DNA of 64,000 nt from Ancylostoma caninum (taxonomy: Eukaryota; Nematoda; Chromadorea; Rhabditida; Ancylostomatidae), in NCBI GenBank assembly GCA_037903475.1, contig JBAJFG010000545.1, forward strand, positions 1,550,001 through 1,614,000, given 5' to 3'. A program made the translations under genes and the position numbers. Below the pieces are notes generated by a model. The model made no database searches and was not told where the DNA came from. It was given only the letters and a program-made list of their open reading frames with translations. This document shows, piece by piece, positions 1 to 10,098 of the stretch; positions within the stretch are counted from its first letter, which is position 1; each line of letters starts with the position of its first letter.

Positions 1-1345
1 GGGAGACGGGTCCACTGCTGTGATAAGGGTGCACCGGCGCCCAAAGTGGGGGGAGACGGGTCCACTGCTGTGATAAGGGTGCACCGGCGCCCAAAGTGGG
101 GGGAGACGGGTCCACTGCTGTGATAAGGGTGCGCCGGCGCCCAAAGTGGGGGAGACGGGTCCACTGCTGTGATAAGGGTGCACCGGCGCCCAAAGTGGGG
201 GAGACGGTCCACTGCTGTGATAAGGGTGCACCGGCGCCCAAAGTGGGGGGAGACGGGTCCACTGCTGTGATAAGGGTGCACCGGCGCCCAAAGTGGGGGG
301 AGACGGGTCCACTGCTGTGATAAGGGTGCGTCGGCGCCCAAAGTGGGGGAGACGGGTCCACTGCTGTGATAAGGGTGCACCGGCGCCCAAAGTGGGGGAG
401 ACGGGTCCACGGCTGTGATAAGGGTGCACCGGCGCCCAAAGTGGGGGGAGACGGGTCCACGGCTGTGATAAGGGTGCGCCGGCGCCCAAAGTGGGGGAGA
501 CGGGTCCACTGCTGTGATAAGGGTGCGCCGGCGCCCAAAGTGGGGGAGACGGGTCCACTGCTGTGATAAGGGTGCGCCGGCGCCCAAAGTGGGGGAGACG
601 GGTCCACTGCTGTGATAAGGGTGCGCCGGCGCCCAAAGTGGGGGAGACGGGTCCACTGCTGTGATAAGGGTGCACCGGCGCCCAAAGTGGGGGGAGACGG
701 GTCCACGGCTGTGATAAGGGTGCACCGGCGCCCAAAGTGGGGGGAGACGGGTCCACTGCTGTGATAAGGGTGCACTGGCGCCCAAAGTGGGGGAGACGGT
801 CCACCGCTGTGATAAGGGTGCACCGGCGCCCAAAGTGGGGGGAGACGGGTCCACTGCTGTGATAAGGGTGCGCCGGCGCCCAAAGTGGGGGAGACGGGTC
901 CACTGCTGTGATAAGGGTGCACCGGCGCCCAAAGTGGGGGAGACGGGTCCACTGCTGTGATAAGGGTGCGCCGGCGCCCAAAGTGGGGGGAGACGGGTCC
1001 ACTGCTGTGATAAGGGTGCGCCGGCGCCCAAAGTGGGGGAGACGGGTCCACTGCTGTGATAAGGGTGCGCCGGCGCCCAAAGTGGGGGGAGACGGGTCCA
1101 CGGCTGTGATAAGGGTGCACTGGCGCCCAAAGTGGGGGAGACGGGTCCACCGCTGTGATAAGGGTGCGCCGGCGCCCAAAGTGGGGGAGACGGGTCCATC
1201 GCTGTGATAAGGGCGTACCGGACCCTAAAGTGGGGGGAGACCGGTCCACTGCTGTGATAAGGGTGCGTCGGCGCCCAAGAGTAGGGAAACGTCTGGAGTT
1301 GTGACCAGCGGTACTATAAGGGTGCACTGGCGTCCAAAAGTGGCA
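1..1345. repeat. 49/50-bp GC-rich minisatellite, about 26 units
   Basis: Tandem units begin GGGAGACGGGTCCACTGCTG and end GGCGCCCAAAGTGG. The period is 50 bp where the G-run is long and 49 bp where it is one G shorter. Units vary at a few fixed places: CTGCTG/CGGCTG/CCGCTG, GTGCAC/GTGCGC, and an occasional GACGGTCC with one G lost. From about 1200 the units decay (GGGCGTACC, CCAAGAGTAGGG) and the array fades out near 1345. It continues past the left window edge. Repetitive open frames arise because unit lengths are not multiples of 3. Each unit carries TGATAA in one frame, so I do not regard it as coding. Confidence 0.97.
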
Positions 1346-2035
1346 GAGCGCATGAAAATGTAGCTACCGACGGAGGAGGGGTACGCCGTTGTCCACTACA
1401 GAGAAGGCGTTATGAGTTGGGTTCATCTTTGCTCGATTTGTTCCCTGGCGTCTAACATCAATCGTAAAAACTAAACGTCAGAGCTAAGCAGTGAGTAGCA
1501 TGCAATCCGCGTAATTCCTTCCACCTCACATCCCCTTCCGCGCTCTTCTTTCATTTGTTCACGAACCCACCGCCCCCTCCTCTTTTATACATAAAAACTG
1601 ACTCTTATCGCTTGACCAGCCATAACAAGCAAAGAATGATAGAGCATTTCCTGCGGTCATTCCAGGTTGAACCGGTTATACATAGTTAAAGAAGGCTATT
1701 TCAGTTGAGCAAAAGATAAAATTGCCCCGAGAAACGGGGTTCATCCTTTTTGATATGTGTAGTTTCTCATGAGAGAAAGCAATGGAAAGGATGTGGGACG
1801 CGTTATCGCAAGAATGTTGCGCAGCTGTGACACTAATAATAAAATGAGAAGGGATAAAACCATGCGAGCGATGCGAGCATTAGGAAAAGTCTGGAAGTCC
1901 GGCGTCAGCCGGACGGCCAGACTGGTACACCTAACAGCAGCAGTATAAATTAACATGAGGAAGAAAAAAAGTGACAAAAACAGACATATGAAAAGAAATG
2001 AAAACGTGCACAAGAAAGCACGTTTTTGAGGTGGG
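1346..2035. other. No gene seen
   Basis: AT-rich DNA between the minisatellite and the Penelope-like element. A roughly 100-codon minus-strand open frame ending at 1741 is T-rich and hydrophobic by composition. It has no recognisable domain and I do not call it a gene. Confidence 0.6.
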
Positions 2036-2405
2036 ATTTCCCTAAACATCTGATACCTCCTTCAAGTTTACGTGATACAGGTGACACCGACAGCCGAAAA
2101 TGGTTCTGGCTTTGTACCGTTTCCTTTTCTGGGCAGACTATGCACCGGCTACCAAACTTTTTATCGCTAGTTTGAAATCGAGTAAGAAGCAAAGGTTGTC
2201 GTGAACTTGCAGCAATCTGTACAACTATGTTTTTGACCAAGATTGTTAACTTGCTTCATTCCTCCAACTGGCATACGTTTTGGCGAACTTGCTTTCGTCA
2301 GAGCCTGAAGTAGTTCATAGCGCCAAAGGCCAATCCTCCCAAACGTCTCGTCCTTATACAGACATGATTCAATCAGTGAACAAACCAAAAGCAATAATGG
2401 AACAC
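2036..2405 (-). repeat. Left inverted terminal arm of a Penelope-like element
   Basis: On the minus strand this segment matches the plus strand of 3505-3950, so the two form a large imperfect inverted repeat around the endonuclease remnant. Shared blocks include CAAGTTAACAAT and GGAAACGGTACAA, and a peptide of the type SRCxVCxxxETVQ is readable in both arms. The left arm lacks about 70 bp present in the right arm, between the terminal motif and the Cys-rich peptide. Terminal repeats in direct or inverted orientation are known for Penelope-like elements. The boundaries are approximate. Confidence 0.75.
2271..2306 (-). ncRNA. Hammerhead-ribozyme-like motif (decayed copy)
   Basis: The minus strand reads CTGACGA, then AAGC-AAGTT-CGCC, then AAAACGT. 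This is the same arrangement as the better copies at 3615 and 31784, but the GAAA box has become AAAA. Hammerhead ribozymes are reported in the terminal repeats of Penelope-like elements. This copy would not be expected to cleave. Confidence 0.4.
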
Positions 2406-2554
2406 AGTCTGGGGGGTGTTGACCTCAACTGTCGCCGATGTTGCAACTACACAGACCGCTAATGGTGAGACTGTACTTCCAATGGTCTTTATGTGTGCAG
2501 TATCTTAACATTCTGCCTAGATCAAAATCTGCAAAGATTCTGATGCAAGGCGAG

Positions 2555-3180
2555 CTATTGTGTGATTGCGACACACGCATCTTTTTTATTCATTCCTGGA
2601 CACTTGGCGGCAATCCAACGCGCTTCCAATGTTTTACGCGCCATGATCTGGGGCTCTGTTGACGAGGTCGCGGCTCCAATATCAATGACAGACTTTTCAT
2701 GGCGTAGTTTGCGATGTGCTCCCAATGAGGTAGAAGATCTTGATCTGTTAAGCCCATCCAAATGTTCTTTTATCCGTGTGCAAAGCGATCACCCCGTTCC
2801 TCCCACGTATTCATCCCTGCATGACTGGCAAATGATGAGATAAATCACTCCCGATATCATACAATCACTATTTTTGCCATATGGACAAATAAAGCATTCA
2901 GATGTTGAGCACAGGTGGTCATACGCGCGATTGCGAACTAACTGTCGTTTTAGATTTTTGATGGTATGTCCACAACCCTCACCACATCTTGAAAACCTGC
3001 CTTGAGTACATTTCTTCGTATTGCTTCACTCATTTCATCTGAGACGAAGAGAAGACAGAATGGAATTTTATCAGAGCATTGCTTCGGAAGGGTAGTACGA
3101 TGAGCTGCCAAGTTTGAGTATCTGTTTGTTCCATGTTCTCTGGTCATAGAACCTGGGCATCTTTGTTTGATTGTATACAA
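2555..3180 (-). pseudogene. Penelope-like element, GIY-YIG endonuclease fragment (decayed)
   Basis: The minus-strand translation shows the C-terminal end of a Penelope-like retroelement protein: a linker with FVSDEMSEAIRRNVLKAGF, then KRQLVRNRAYDHLC, then a zinc-knuckle-like CFICPYG, then GIY-YIG-type blocks GVIYLIICQSC, DEYVGGT and RIKEHLDGL. It ends with the family tail (LGAHRKLRH ... RKTLEARWI ... MNKKDACVAIT). The endonuclease would nick target DNA for target-primed insertion. It is dead here: a frameshift lies near 2955, and an in-frame TGA at 2791-2789 replaces what looks like the CGA arginine in the GxTGR block. Open frames continue upstream to about 3310, but no reverse transcriptase motif was found, so the copy is 5'-truncated. 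Confidence 0.85.
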
Positions 3181-3416
3181 TGATTCTTCTGTGCCACGCA
3201 GGTTTAGATACTAACGCATTCCTTACAAGAACCATGGCTGCGGTATACGGTATCCATTCCACGCCAGCTTGGGCGATCAGTTGCTGCTGCTGTTGCATAC
3301 TGCTCCGCAAAATCGCTGGGGCACTTGGTGAGTTCGTCCATCGACTGGAGGCTTAGGGTTGTCTGATCTGGATGAGTTGAACAAACAGGTGCGAGGAGGT
3401 CTTTGGTGGTGTAGAG

Positions 3417-3480
3417 CGCAGATGGAAAAGTTGAACCACTTTCAGGCCCTAAAGACGACGTTCAGTCGAAATGTAGTCCG
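3417..3480 (+). repeat. Penelope-type terminal-repeat fragment
   Basis: GAGCGCAGAT ... CCACTTTCAGGCC ... GACGACGTTCAGTCGAAATG closely resembles 40841-40905 (GAGCGCAGAT ... CCACTTTCAGGCC ... CGACTTTCTGTCGAAACG). It is therefore a second subtype of terminal motif, lying beside the right arm of the element at 2-4 kb. A GAC/GTC stem precedes GAAA. Confidence 0.55.
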
Positions 3481-3504
3481 GAATAAAAAACTGTCCTTAT
3501 AATA

Positions 3505-3950
3505 AGCTGTTTGTTCCATTATTGCTTTTGGTTTGTTCACTGATTGAATGATGTCTGTATGAGGACGAGGCGTTTGGGAGTATAGGCCTTTTGTATCATG
3601 GACTACTTCAGGCTCTGACGAAGGCGAGTTTGTCGAAACGTAGGCCAATTGGAGGAATAAAGCAAGTTAACAATCATGGTCAAAAACAGCTCTAGTAAGC
3701 AGTGTACAAGTTGAAGTTCTAATGCCAAGATTCAAAGAGGGTCCAACAATGAACATGTGTTCACAGTGTCCAAGTGACTGTAATCTTAGCTTATTACTCG
3801 ATTCCAAACTAGTGATGAAAGAGTTTGATAGCAGATGTAAAGTCTGCACAGGAAGGGAAACGGTACAAGGCCGAAACCTTTTTAGCTGTCGCTATGACAA
3901 ATGTATCGGGTATACTGGAAGAGGGTATCAGACGTTTGAAAAAATCACAC
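3505..3950 (+). repeat. Right inverted terminal arm of a Penelope-like element
   Basis: Inverted partner of 2036-2405. After the hammerhead-like motif it contains an open frame from 3722 starting MPRFKEGPTMNMCSQCPSDC and continuing with CKVC and a later Cys pair, a possible small zinc-binding peptide. A shorter start of the same kind (MPRLRES) follows the related motif near 31880, so the peptide start belongs to the repeat family. Whether it is ever translated is unknown. Confidence 0.7.
3615..3646 (+). ncRNA. Hammerhead-ribozyme-like motif
   Basis: CTGACGA-AGGC-GAGTTT-GTC-GAAACGT keeps the CUGANGA and GAAA core boxes of a hammerhead with a short GGC/GUC stem II. One extra A sits between CUGANGA and the stem, compared with the textbook core. 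Position in a Penelope-type terminal repeat fits the reported association of hammerheads with these elements. Self-cleavage is not shown. Confidence 0.45.
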
Positions 3951-3959
3951 CATAGGAAC

Positions 3960-4511
3960 GGAGCAGGAACATTCATTCTCTAGTGGGCGCTGTAGCGCCT
4001 CTTTCATCTGACGCGTACCTCGTTATTAGCTTAGGTAGGTTCTTCCGGCTTCTTTCCAGCTTGGTTTTTCAGGAAGAAGATGTCACAAAAATCCTTTGAG
4101 AATTTTTAAAATTACTGTGCAAAACAGATTTCTGAGTATATGATTCCTTAACGTTTCAAAGCCGAACTGAAGAATTGCACAATCCTTCCAACTCTACCTT
4201 CAATGCGCCCCTGTCAACCCCCTACAGGTCTCAGTCTTCAAACTTTTCTGAAACCTGGAAGTCTTCAAAGTTTTCTGAAGCAGATCAGTCTTGCAGGGGG
4301 AACTGTTATATTGGGTTGAAGAATTATAAATGTTAGTTGCATTTGTTTCCTTTTTTTCTGCTTTTTTCTAAAGTGTCGTCATTTTGACGGGGCTTGTGTA
4401 TTCAACTAAAAGAGCATTTCATTCTGCTCCAAAAGATACACGATTTGTCCAAATATTTTTCCATTTCTAACATCTGAAAAATTATTTTCAATTGGCTTTG
4501 TACCTACATAC
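3960..4511. other. No gene seen
   Basis: AT-rich DNA with short homopolymer runs. It contains an imperfect local duplication (CTTCAAACTTTTCTGAA at about 4237 and CTTCAAAGTTTTCTGAA at about 4263). No other structure was found. Confidence 0.6.
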
Positions 4512-5040
4512 TCAATACTGATCTAATAAGAGCACGAGCAGTCGGTAATATCCTCGTTGTTCTTCAAAAGTGTGAGTTCCGGAAAGCGCTATGAGTCCTT
4601 GTACGCCCATAAATGAAGTATCCTTAGAAGGAGCATAGGGAAATGAATTGCCAACCAAGACGATGTCTATTCCCATCGTCTTGCCACGTCCTTGACGTCT
4701 TCGTCCCGCGAATGTCGTTTCTTTATCACCGTCCTGCGCCAGTCTCCTGACAAGTGGCGTCAGAGACACTATGGTCGCTATTGTTGGGGAGGAAAAAAGC
4801 CCAGACACTTCCTGGTTGCACTTTGCAGTTGAGACGAGCATCGCTTTGCCGTCGCACAAAAACTGTCGTTGTCGGCTACCAACCACCTGTTTTGCCACAA
4901 TAATGGTCTCTAATTTCTAATTTTTTTATTTCTAATTTTTTCTAACCACACGGTTTCTAATTTCCGCATCCATTATTTGATGGCTATCTTGAACCCGGAA
5001 CCAGCGCAAGTAGGAAAGCGCTAATGCATGGTGGCCATTT
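4512..5040 (-). repeat. Dispersed repeat family 1, copy A
   Basis: On the minus strand this matches 8430-8880 and, in part, 15180-15380. Shared landmarks are CGCTGGTTCCGGGT, TTAGAAACCGTG, ATTATTGTGGCAAAACAG, TTTTTGTGCGACGGC and AACCAGGAAGTGTCTG. The three copies give a shared translated string (FLCDGxAMLVSTAK) only because their DNA is similar. No transposase or terminal repeats were recognised. A non-autonomous DNA element is my guess. Confidence 0.7.
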
Positions 5041-5703
5041 TAGGATTACTAGACTAAAAAATTACGCTGTGCAATATAAGGATCTGGCACGCTCCGTATC
5101 CATTATGATTTATCCAGTTAGAACCGGATGAACTCGGTTCAAGATATGATTCGGGATATATGCATCTACTGCCTTCACTACAGGATATCTTTATCCCGTA
5201 GATCTCCTCCATCACCGGAACATATGTGTTATCTCCCGTCTATGGGCCTCGTTTACCCCAAGGAGCAGATCAGTGGGAAGGAATATCTGGGGCCGTATCC
5301 AAGAACATATCCGTTGGAAACGAAATCCAGACGGAAATGTAACCTCGTAATGGCAACTTTCCCGATCCTGCGATCCAAGAACAATTTATCCAGTTTGGGA
5401 ACATACCCGTGTACGAGTTTTCCGTTTCAACGCAAAGATTCGAAAATGTTCGCTGCTCTGCGACTGGAGCAGGGTTTTGTTGACGCGTGGTTGAACTATA
5501 TCGAATCTTATAGGCTTGAAGATGACTTAATTTCGGGAATGGGTCTAATTTCTCAATTAGTTGCGCGCATATTCCCTACAATCGTGAAGTGAGGGCTCGT
5601 TCACATTTTTGGAAATGATGGAAAGTCATTCGTTATTCTTTCTCTAGAAACACCCACATTACTACTTGATCTGGAAAAGTTTCCTATTCTAGTATAAGAA
5701 GAT

Positions 5704-5752
5704 GCGTATGGGGTGTACACTTCTGCTTGGAAGTGTAAAACATCCCATACGA
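5704..5752. repeat. Strong short inverted repeat (hairpin)
   Basis: CGTATGGGGTGTACACTTC, a short loop (TGCTTG), then GAAGTGTAAAACATCCCATACG. The stem pairs almost fully, with one mismatch and a 3-nt bulge. It could be a tiny foldback element or a small hairpin RNA. Nothing shows transcription. Confidence 0.7.
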
Positions 5753-6503
5753 GAAGCGTCAGTTGAGTTTATAAGCGACATCCTCAGAAACTTGACTGAA
5801 GAGGTTATCACAGATTAGTGTATCCCAGATTTGCAAATAGGTGTGATATCATGGGTGCTTGCTCAAGGAGTGATCACCATTACAGTCATTAGCTAAGTTA
5901 CTGCTGGAATAACAAAAAAGTGTTTTTTTTATATTCCGTATACTAGTGCTTTTCTGCTAAGTGTTCCGCTCAAACAGCACTATCTCTCCATATGATGCGC
6001 AAAAAAAACAACATTTTGGTCAATATGCTTAGCGTGAGGCAATCATTAGTAATGTGGACATGGGTTGCAGTCAAAATCATTAATCAATCATCATTCTTTA
6101 CCAAAATGCATTTCGTAGTTGCTAAAGCATCGCTTATTAGTAGAACGAGAACTTTCCACTGAGGAATTCTCTCATTTTTCCCATATATCCAGACGTTTTC
6201 ACGCGGATTAATATTTTTCCGTTGGGAGGAAAAGTTTCGGCGGACAAATTTTCTTGGATCGCAAGAAAATGCGGCCACGCCCACTTTTGCCGGTTTATCC
6301 CATTTAACCCATATTTCCAACTTTCTTGGATGCGGCCCCTGATCGCTACGTTTTTCCTCCCACGGCCAAATATATCGGAACATATTGGGTAATCCGTAAT
6401 ATGTTTGAAACTTCGGAAAATGGAAGCTTTTCGAAAATCGAGAGGAGAACAAGCAGAGGGACAAAATAACATAAATATTTTCTTTATTTATTTATTTGAA
6501 TAC

Positions 6504-6528
6504 ACTCAGTGGTGTGCCACCACTGAGT
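6504..6528. repeat. Perfect 11-bp hairpin
   Basis: ACTCAGTGGTG and CACCACTGAGT are perfect reverse complements separated by TGC. The function is unknown. Confidence 0.75.
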
Positions 6529-8429
6529 CAAACCAAGGTACCACATGAATTTCGCTAGCAAATACCAAACACATTTGTGTGGTCACACTACTAAAAGAAA
6601 GAACATCGCTCTCCTACTACTATGGGTGAAGGTTTCCGCTTCCGAGATCCTAATCCCGGAGTCCGAGGACGTCTTGCTAGGCCTAGAGCGACCAGGGCTT
6701 GGCTGACCCACTTAGCCCAAGAAGAACGAATTTCTCCCGATTACAGAGGAGTGCAGCTGTGCTTATCTAACGGGAAGAGTTCTGTGATGATGAGGATTCA
6801 AAGTCTGGCCCGGCGCAGTTCCAGTTCCACCATTTTTTATTCTGGAGACGGTAGGAATTGCAGGGAGTGGAATCTTGCCGTTTGAAATATTACTTCCTTG
6901 AACAAGACTGGAAAAATTGGACCATAGGAAATACATGATTGGACATATTGAGAACGTATTCTGCGAATGTACTGAGTTGTTAAACATTAAATACGTAATG
7001 ACGTTGGAGACATCATGAAGAAAATATTGTATTATTCATTAGAAGGATGTTACATAAGAGCTTCAGAAGGATTTCAGAGGTTGGTTTCCAATGAATTACT
7101 AGCCTAAAGCATACGATCTTTTTACCATTCTATAGGAATTGTAAAGAAACTCCACCGTTTTCTGCTTTTGCCCGCGTGTACCAATCACGGCTTTCTCTAC
7201 AGCTCACATAGCGATACGACGGAGAGAAAGTCATTAGAAATTGACAGACATTCATTAATGTTGTTCATGCTTGAATTTTTTGCAGAAATCCGGGATGCTT
7301 CTAATGCCTTCCTCGCCGAGATTTCCTTTTCATGTGTTAGGTTTCCACACAACACATCGTAGTCATCGCCGCCGCGTCTTCCTTATCTATGGTGCCTCAG
7401 CATCCTCAATAAACAGTCAGAACAAGCTCAGTTTACCCGCTTGGGCTTCCTGAACACTCAAAGTTGTCCAGTGGCAAGAGGAAGTGAAATGTTATCGCAA
7501 GGCTACTTCAAAGAACACTTTCATACCCACCATCTCTGCTCATCCAACATCTGTCAAACGCGCACTCATTTGTATAATGTTCAAAACCGCTCGCGTCATT
7601 TGCAGTGACAGGCCAGCACGAAGGATCTCTTCTGATGGCTTCCAGTAGAATAAGAAACGATGGGTGCACAACAGCCAAGCTTCATAGTATAGAATATCCA
7701 AGCTACACCGTCATATCCGTTGGAGCACGTTTATCCGGTTCCGACTGGATAAATAACATTTTGTTTATTTATTTATCCATATATTATGTGTTCACAATGT
7801 GAGCTTTCATGTAGGAGGTAGAGCTCCAAAGAGATTTCAGCGAGTTTAAACAGTCAAGAAGACTGTAGCTCCAAAGAGCAGAAACGGTGAGCCATTACAT
7901 TCACCCCACCACAGCTGCTCCAATAAAAAGAGCTGTTATTGCTGCACCCAAACTTCTCTTGGACATGGTCATTCATTTGAATGGATTCAAGTGAGGCGCG
8001 AACGTGGACCCCGCAAATGTTTGGTTCCTGACAGCACCACGTGCCTACTGTTCTAACATCCTGCTAATCAAAGATAGGGTAAAGTGATCAAAAAATCGCA
8101 CATGTGAAGATCCTCAGTTCCCTGCTCATCAAAATTTTCCTTACAAAGTCACTTGCTTCAAACTTACCTCTCTTTCACTTCTAGCATTACTGGGACGTGT
8201 AAGCGAAAGTATCTAAGTCTTCCTCGACAAGGTTTCATCACAAAATAATTGGAAATAAGGGCGGGGGCGAGTACTTCACAGGTGATACTGAACTTCCTCT
8301 TAGGTTAAGGCTTTCTAAGCCTAGATAGCTCAAGCGGTCTCCGTAACTCATGGGATTTTATGCTTTGTTATGGCACACTAGTATATTGAACATGGACCCT
8401 ACCAAAGATCCGCAAATTGCAGCACAATT

Positions 8430-8880
8430 TTTACGCATTCTTCACTGCGCTGGTTCCGGGTGAACAATAGTTTTCGAACAATTTTTGCGGAAGTTAGAAA
8501 CCGTGTCCTCCAATTATTGTGGCAAAACAGCCCACGCCGACAGTGTTTTTGTGCGACGGCGAAGCGATGCTCGTTTCGACTGCAAAACGCAACCAGGAAG
8601 TGTCTGCGCCTTTTTCCTCTTCAGCGACTGCGACTACCGTGTCACTTACGCCACTTGTCAAGGGACCGGCGCGATTACGGTGGTACAGTAAAGAAATTCA
8701 CGAGAGTCGAGGATGTGGCAAGGGAATGGACATCGTCTTGGTTGGCATTTCCCTAAGCGCTTCCCAACGATCCTCCATTTATGGACGTACTCGGATCCAC
8801 AGCGTTCTCCACTCTTCTGCAGTACAAACGTACAACGTCCCACTTCCTGTTTACATTTTAACGCTTCCGCATTTCCCAGA
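8430..8880 (+). repeat. Dispersed repeat family 1, copy B
   Basis: Plus-strand copy of the family at 4512-5040. It shares CGCTGGTTCCGGGTGAAC, TTAGAAACCGTGTCC, TTATTGTGGCAAAACAG and AACCAGGAAGTGTCTGCG, and still matches through ACATCGTCTTGGTTGGCA about 200 bp later. Open frames in two phases run through it and come from composition. I do not call them genes. Confidence 0.75.
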
Positions 8881-9591
8881 ATAGGATTGAAAACAGCTGA
8901 CTGCACTGTTGATCCAACAGCACAATCAGCTGTTTCCTGTTCCTTTTATTGGCTAAGTAATCGAAAAGCTAGCGGAACTATGTACAGGCTGGCAACATGA
9001 TGTTATGTATTTAGAGGAAAAGAATTTGGGCACCTACATTATGTATTACATATGTTTAGACATAAGCAAGACGTCACCTTTATATTTAGATATCTAGCAA
9101 AGCTTAACGGAACAGAATAAAAGTGAATTATTTTAATTCCTACAAGTATGGATGCCTATTCTCTGTTTAACAACATTCGGATTTCTTCCAGAAGCACAGT
9201 TTCTGCAATACATTCTAAAACAACTTTTAAAAAGTCACTACAAGAGCTGGAGCAAGATGTGCACGATACTTAACTAAATATTTGGTGAGGACATGTCACT
9301 TTTTTTTGAAACTTATTTGTCCAAATCGATAAAATATTCTTTGAAAACATGCCAATTTCTAACAATATCTGTTTCTGGACTCTACTTTTTTTACTGTGAT
9401 TCAATTAGGTGACGAAGTGATACAGTGAAGGTACTGTAGATGATAAAACTGATGCCACTGCACCGTATCTTTGTTACCTACAGTCATTTTCGCCGGCTAG
9501 AGTTCCTTCAAGGTTTCCTTTGAGGAAAGTGAGAGGCGGCAACGGTACTGGAGAACTTCGCAATCAAACAAAAAAAATCAAGTAATTTCAG
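8881..9591. other. No gene seen
   Basis: AT-rich DNA with TTTTTTT runs and no recognisable reading frame or repeat. Confidence 0.6.
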
Positions 9592-9829
9592 CAAGAAAAC
9601 TGCTACAGAATTGGATAGAACTATAGACAGTGACGGCTGTGTGGCCAGACATCTGCTTGCTGCTTTTTCGCATTCTCAGGAACAATGTTCCTGGAGAAAA
9701 TATTGCCACGCACTCCTGTTATTAGACAGACCATGCGTGCGAAAAACATGCTTTCAGTGTAGCTGTAACAATGAAAAGTCCTGGTACCGTCGGCAGCTGC
9801 ATAATTTGATTCGGGCGGGGGGTGCATAG
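9592..9829 (+). CDS. Unrecognised exon candidate, Cys-containing
   Basis: An open frame of about 79 codons starts directly after a consensus acceptor (AAGTAATTTCAG, ending at 9591) and ends at TAG. It contains CVARHLLAAF and CFQCSCNNEKSWYRRQLHN. The cysteine cluster is suggestive, but no family was recognised and no convincing donor or partner exon was found. It could be chance. A second open stretch in another frame follows at once (9841-10098). Confidence 0.25.
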
Positions 9830-9840
9830 ACGAGCTTTTG

Positions 9841-10098
9841 GGGGTACAAGATCAGTTTAGTGTAGACCTCAACTCGTTGGATCCGGATCAGGCAAAAAAA
9901 AACAGCTTTGAACAACTTTTCATGGACAGTGAGAGCGCATCTGCAAATTCCATTGCTCGCATTTCCGTAAACAGAGATCACGCGGAGTACGGCAAGTGTA
10001 GAGAAAGATTTGAAAAATTTGTGAGGACATTGACGAAGGCAGCGCTCCTAGAATTTGGCTTCCTATTATTCAAAGATAGTGATCCTAGAAAAGTCTGA
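9841..10098 (+). CDS. Unrecognised coding-like fragment
   Basis: 85 codons without an ATG at the start, beginning VQDQFSVDLNSLDPDQ and ending FKDSDPRKV before TGA. Composition is protein-like, with mixed charged and hydrophobic residues and a plausible helix near the end (ERFEKFVRTLTKAALL). It lies just after 9592-9829 in a different phase, so the two could be exons or frames of one broken gene. No domain was recognised. Confidence 0.3.
   Translation, partial: GVQDQFSVDLNSLDPDQAKKNSFEQLFMDSESASANSIARISVNRDHAEYGKCRERFEKFVRTLTKAALLEFGFLLFKDSDPRKV

Larger units (their letters stand above)
5041..8429. other. Long stretch without a supported gene
   Basis: Mostly AT-rich. A plus-strand frame of 154 codons at 5128-5592 is open but has no recognised domain. 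Its 5' flank holds an inverted relative (TATCCAGTTAGAACCGGAT) of a motif near 7730 (TTATCCGGTTCCGACTGGAT), so part is repetitive. Overlapping open frames at 6137-6472 (minus) and 6622-6885 (plus) were also unrecognised. Two hairpins are listed separately. Confidence 0.5.

Noticed and set aside
96..1207. Repetitive proteins in the minisatellite (CDKGAPAPKVG units)
   Set aside because: Unit length 49/50 bp is not a multiple of 3, every unit holds TGATAA in one frame, and the frames come from the repeat itself. It does not look like a repeat protein gene.
1..1345. CRISPR-like array
   Set aside because: Units are directly contiguous with no unique spacers, and the genome is eukaryotic.
8338..8400. 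tRNA-like box A (TAGCTCAAGCGG)
   Set aside because: No box B at the right distance and no stems form.
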